A DNA stretch of 23,391 nucleotides, taken from assembly GCA_947629225.1 (NCBI GenBank), contig CANRCY010000006.1, positions 1 to 23,391 of the forward strand, written 5' to 3'. The notes below the pieces were generated by a model. That model saw nothing but the letters and a program-made list of their open reading frames with translations. It did no database searches and was not told the DNA's origin. Made by a program: the position numbers and the translations under genes. The stretch is from an uncultured Clostridia bacterium (GTDB lineage: Bacteria > Bacillota > Clostridia > Christensenellales > Borkfalkiaceae). Shown here one piece after another: positions 20,474-23,391 of this stretch (positions within the stretch are counted from its first letter, which is position 1; every line of letters starts with the position of its first letter).

Positions 20474-22252
20474 TTATGATTTCCTCAAATTCAATTTATA
20501 ATACAGTCCCTTCAACTCCATGAGCTCCTCGTGCGAGCCCTCTTCGGCGATCCCCTTGTCCGCGATGTATAAAATGCGGTCCGCCTTGCGGATGGTCGAG
20601 AGGCGGTGCGCCACGATGAACGCCGTCTTGCCCTCCAAAATGCGGTCCAGAGCTCCCTGTATGAGCAGTTCCGTCTCCGAATCGATGGCGCTCGTCGCCT
20701 CGTCGAGAATGACGATCTTCGGGTCTTTGAGCACGATGCGCGCAAAGGAGATGAGCTGTTTCTCCCCCGCGGAGAGCCCCTCTCCCCGCGCCTCGATCTT
20801 CCCCTCGTACCCTTCGGGGAAACGCGCGGCAACACGGTCGGCATAAATTATTTCCGCCGCGGCGATACATTCCTCGTCCGTTGCCTCGGGAGTGCCGTAA
20901 CGGATATTTTCGAGCAACGTCCCTTTGAACAGGAAAGGCTCTTGCATGAGCACGCCGATCTCCTTCCGCAGGGAGTGCAGGGCGGCGTCGCGCACGTCCA
21001 CCCCGTCCACCTGCACGCTCCCCTCCTTTACGTCGTAAAAGCGGGTGAGCAGGTTGACGACGGTCGTCTTGCCCGCGCCCGTCGGTCCGACGAGGGCGAT
21101 CTTTTCCCCCGCCTTCACATGCAAGTCGAAGTGTTCGAGCACGTTTACCCCCTCTTCGTAGGAGAAGGAGACGTCGTTATAGTCCACCCTGCCGTCGAGC
21201 TCTTTGAGGACGGTCGCCCCCTCTTTGTCGCGGATGGAAACGGGAGCGTCGATCGTCTCGTAAATGCGTTCGAGATTGGCAGAGACCTGCGAGAACTGTT
21301 GGAGCACCGCGCCGAGTTGCAAGAGCGGCTCCGCGCAGATGTTGACGTAGAGCAAAAAGGCGATCACCGTGCCCGTCATCGAAGCGTCTCCTTGCAGGGA
21401 GAACACGAGCGCCACGGTATACATCGCGAGAATGCCCGCGTTCCAGAAGAATTCCGAAACGGGGGTGTTGAGCTCGTTGCGGCGGACGATCTGCATCCAG
21501 CAACGGGCGGAATCTTCTTGCAGATCATGGTAGACAACTTGGTTAAACGCAGAACGGTTGCTGTTTTTGATGACCCGCTCGCCCATAATGGACTCGACGA
21601 TGAAGGCGTTGCGGTTGGAATTTTTGGCGCGGTGCTTGCGGAAGAGTTTGCGCACTTTCCGCTTGATGAGAAAGATGCTCCCGACGAGCGGAATGACCGC
21701 GGCATACACGACCGCCGTCAAAAGCGGGCTCATGCAGAGCATAAAGATCGTCGCCGTCACGATCTTGAGGAGATCGACGATGAAATTGAGGAGATACTCG
21801 GTAAAGAAGTCGGCGAGTTCGTTGATATATTCGGTGACCCGTATCGAGATCTTGCCCGCGGGGCGGGAATCGTAGTATTCGAAGGGCAATTCCTGCAAAT
21901 GGGCGAAGATCTCCCTTCTCAGCCCCGCGATCACGCCGTGCCCGATCGTTCCCATGATGAGTTTATGGAAATATGGCAAAAGAGCGGTGAGCACGCCCAA
22001 AACGCAGAGCGCGGCAATGCACCAATAGAGCGGCGCGCCGAAACTTTCTCCCGAGGGGAACACGTCGTTGACGAGATAGCGGATGATGGCGGGCGGGACG
22101 AGGGCGACGAGGGAGGAGAGCGCCAAGAGAAACAACGCCAAGAGAAAGAGCTTCTTCTTGGGCAAAATGCGCGCAAGCAGACGACGCAGATATTTCACGT
22201 CTACGCGGTCGGAATTGAGCTCTTCGTCGAGATAGTATGTATTGCGCTTCAT
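20474..22252 (-). CDS. ABC exporter half-transporter, second subunit (canonical catalytic Glu)
   Basis: Type IV ABC exporter half of 592 residues: an N-terminal membrane domain with about six helices, then a nucleotide-binding domain with Walker A GPTGAGKTT (389-397), Q-loop Gln437, signature LSAGE (493-497), Walker B ILDEATSAID with catalytic Glu and the His of VAHRLSTI (about 549). The signature deviates from LSGGQ. It starts at an ATG whose A is shared with the upstream subunit's TGA, with AGGAGG 8 nt before; the longer start at 22315 would overlap the neighbour. With that subunit it forms a heterodimer that likely exports a drug, lipid or peptide. Substrate cannot be told from sequence. 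Confidence 0.95.
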   Translation of the reverse strand: MKRNTYYLDEELNSDRVDVKYLRRLLARILPKKKLFLLALFLLALSSLVALVPPAIIRYLVNDVFPSGESFGAPLYWCIAALCVLGVLTALLPYFHKLIMGTIGHGVIAGLRREIFAHLQELPFEYYDSRPAGKISIRVTEYINELADFFTEYLLNFIVDLLKIVTATIFMLCMSPLLTAVVYAAVIPLVGSIFLIKRKVRKLFRKHRAKNSNRNAFIVESIMGERVIKNSNRSAFNQVVYHDLQEDSARCWMQIVRRNELNTPVSEFFWNAGILAMYTVALVFSLQGDASMTGTVIAFLLYVNICAEPLLQLGAVLQQFSQVSANLERIYETIDAPVSIRDKEGATVLKELDGRVDYNDVSFSYEEGVNVLEHFDLHVKAGEKIALVGPTGAGKTTVVNLLTRFYDVKEGSVQVDGVDVRDAALHSLRKEIGVLMQEPFLFKGTLLENIRYGTPEATDEECIAAAEIIYADRVAARFPEGYEGKIEARGEGLSAGEKQLISFARIVLKDPKIVILDEATSAIDSETELLIQGALDRILEGKTAFIVAHRLSTIRKADRILYIADKGIAEEGSHEELMELKGLYYKLNLRKS

Positions 22253-23391
22253 CAGAGTTCCTCCTGCCCGTAAGAGGAATCGTCGAGCTGTCCGTCGCTC
22301 GTTTGGAGCCGCCACACGGCGGCAAACGCGCCGTTCTTTGCGATGAGCTCCCGCGGGGAACCCCGCTCCGCGATCTCCCCGTCGCGCAAGAAAATGACTT
22401 CGTCACAGTCCATCACGGCGGAGACGCGGTGGGCGGAGATGATCAGCGTATGTTCGGGGCACTCCCGCTTGACGGCGGAGAGCACCCTCCGCTCCGTCGC
22501 CATATCGAGGGCGGAAGAAGCGTCGTCGAGCACCAGAACGGGCGCGCCCTTTACAAGCGCCCTTGCAATGGAGACGCGCTGTTTTTGCCCGCCCGAGAGC
22601 CCGATGCCGCGCTCCCCGACGATGGTCTCGTACCCTTCGGGGAGCTTTTCGATGAACCGCGCCGCCTGTGCGATCTGCGCGGCGTTGAGCACGGTCTCCT
22701 CGTCGCAGTCGGGACGGGAGAAGGCGATGTTTGCGTCAATGGTATTGGAAAAGAGGAATACGTCCTGAAACACATAGGAATATTCGTTTCGGAGCGTTTC
22801 GAGGGAATAGCCGCGCACGTCCTCTCCGTCGAGGGTGATACTGCCCGAGGTGACGTCGAAGGTGCGGCAGAGCGTTTTGAGCAGGGCGGATTTTCCGCTG
22901 CCCGTTCCCCCCATCACACCCAAACGCTTGCCGTAAGGAAGGTCGAGGTCGATATGTTTGAGCACGCTCTTTTCGCCGAGCGTCAGAGAGACGTCTTCGA
23001 GCCTGATGTGCGGTTGGGGCGAGGGCACGAGGGCGGAGGGAACGTCGGGCACCTTCCCCTCTTCGGAGAGAAACTGTTTGAGCCGCCCGCCCGAGACGAG
23101 TTGGTTCTGCATCATAAAGAAGGAGCGGGAGAGCTGTGTGATATGGGAGACGATCTTGGTGACGTAGGTCGCCACCGCAGTCAGCGCGCCGATGAGGATC
23201 CCGCCGTTGAGGGCGAGAAAGACGGTCAGGACGACCGTTCCCACATATGCCGCCTGTTGGAAGCCCGTAAAAATGCTGTTGTATTTTGCCGAAAGTTTGA
23301 CTTCCTCCGTCTGGAGGCGGAAGACGCGCTCGTTGTCTCGGTCGAACTTTTTGAGTTCGGTCTCTTCGCCCGCAAAGGAGCGCACGATCCG
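22252..23391 (-). CDS. ABC exporter half-transporter, first subunit, 5' end outside window
   Basis: The last 379 residues are present; the reading frame runs through the window edge (RIVRSFAGEE is internal, so a GTG at 23385 is not a true start). It carries the last membrane helices and a nucleotide-binding domain with Walker A GGTGSGKSA, a standard signature LSGGQKQR, the H-loop ISAHRVS and Walker B LVLDDASSALD, where Asp replaces the catalytic Glu. That replacement marks the non-catalytic site of asymmetric heterodimeric exporters such as TM287/288 and BmrCD. Its stop overlaps the next subunit's ATG by one base, so the two are made together. Confidence 0.95.
   Translation of the reverse strand, partial: RIVRSFAGEETELKKFDRDNERVFRLQTEEVKLSAKYNSIFTGFQQAAYVGTVVLTVFLALNGGILIGALTAVATYVTKIVSHITQLSRSFFMMQNQLVSGGRLKQFLSEEGKVPDVPSALVPSPQPHIRLEDVSLTLGEKSVLKHIDLDLPYGKRLGVMGGTGSGKSALLKTLCRTFDVTSGSITLDGEDVRGYSLETLRNEYSYVFQDVFLFSNTIDANIAFSRPDCDEETVLNAAQIAQAARFIEKLPEGYETIVGERGIGLSGGQKQRVSIARALVKGAPVLVLDDASSALDMATERRVLSAVKRECPEHTLIISAHRVSAVMDCDEVIFLRDGEIAERGSPRELIAKNGAFAAVWRLQTSDGQLDDSSYGQEEL

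Overview
The window looks like chromosomal DNA of an anaerobic, moderately GC-rich Bacillota (Clostridia-type) bacterium. Supporting signs are AGGAGG-type ribosome binding sites, sigma-A promoters (TTGACA - 17 bp - TATAAT), Rho-independent terminators, a flavoprotein-rubredoxin fusion, a Pta-AckA acetate pathway, TmcAL (YlbM), a yceD-rpmF pair, and lipoproteins with BspA-type and collagen-like repeats. Short palindromic repeats fill the intergenic gaps, as in many uncultured gut Clostridia; this lineage guess is inference only. No tRNA, rRNA, CRISPR array, prophage or transposase gene was seen.

Layout. (1) 1-3122, minus strand: csoR and a copper P-type ATPase (3' end outside the window) behind a promoter that carries two 17-bp CsoR-type palindromes, preceded by a flavin reductase/double-rubredoxin fusion gene. 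(2) 3227-8529: rpmF, yceD, ackA and pta on the minus strand, with tmcAL on the plus strand facing away from pta. A 700-bp island of repeats separates pta from ackA. (3) 8540-13272, minus strand: two large lipoproteins, a GH43 arabinanase-like enzyme and an 801-residue collagen-like/leucine-rich-repeat protein. A small XRE regulator follows on the plus strand. (4) 13893-17516: two translationally coupled FAD oxidoreductases on the minus strand, back to back with a membrane-anchored DUF1508 protein. (5) 17561-19567: repeat-rich DNA flanking an AT-richer pair, an unknown membrane protein and its divergent XRE regulator. (6) 19616-23391, minus strand: an Mrp/NBP35 Fe-S ATPase downstream of a heterodimeric ABC exporter whose first gene is cut by the window edge.

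How genes fit together. CsoR should repress itself and the copper pump. Pta and AckA convert acetyl-CoA to acetate and ATP, and neighbouring TmcAL consumes acetate to acetylate elongator tRNA-Met. YceD and L32 belong to ribosome biogenesis. The ABC pair has one intact and one degenerate ATP site, as known for asymmetric exporters.

The most interesting signals are in gene starts. The rubredoxin-fusion mRNA has its only strong Shine-Dalgarno 45 nt from the ATG, but an intervening perfect 12-bp hairpin would bring it to about 7 nt. Three genes (yceD, the HI0933-type flavoprotein, the small XRE regulator) have promoters placed so that transcription should begin at or within about 5 nt of the ATG, predicting leaderless mRNAs. 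Other points of note are a DKTAT instead of DKTGT phosphorylation motif in the copper ATPase and two inverted copies of a 161-163-bp MITE-like palindrome 16 kb apart.
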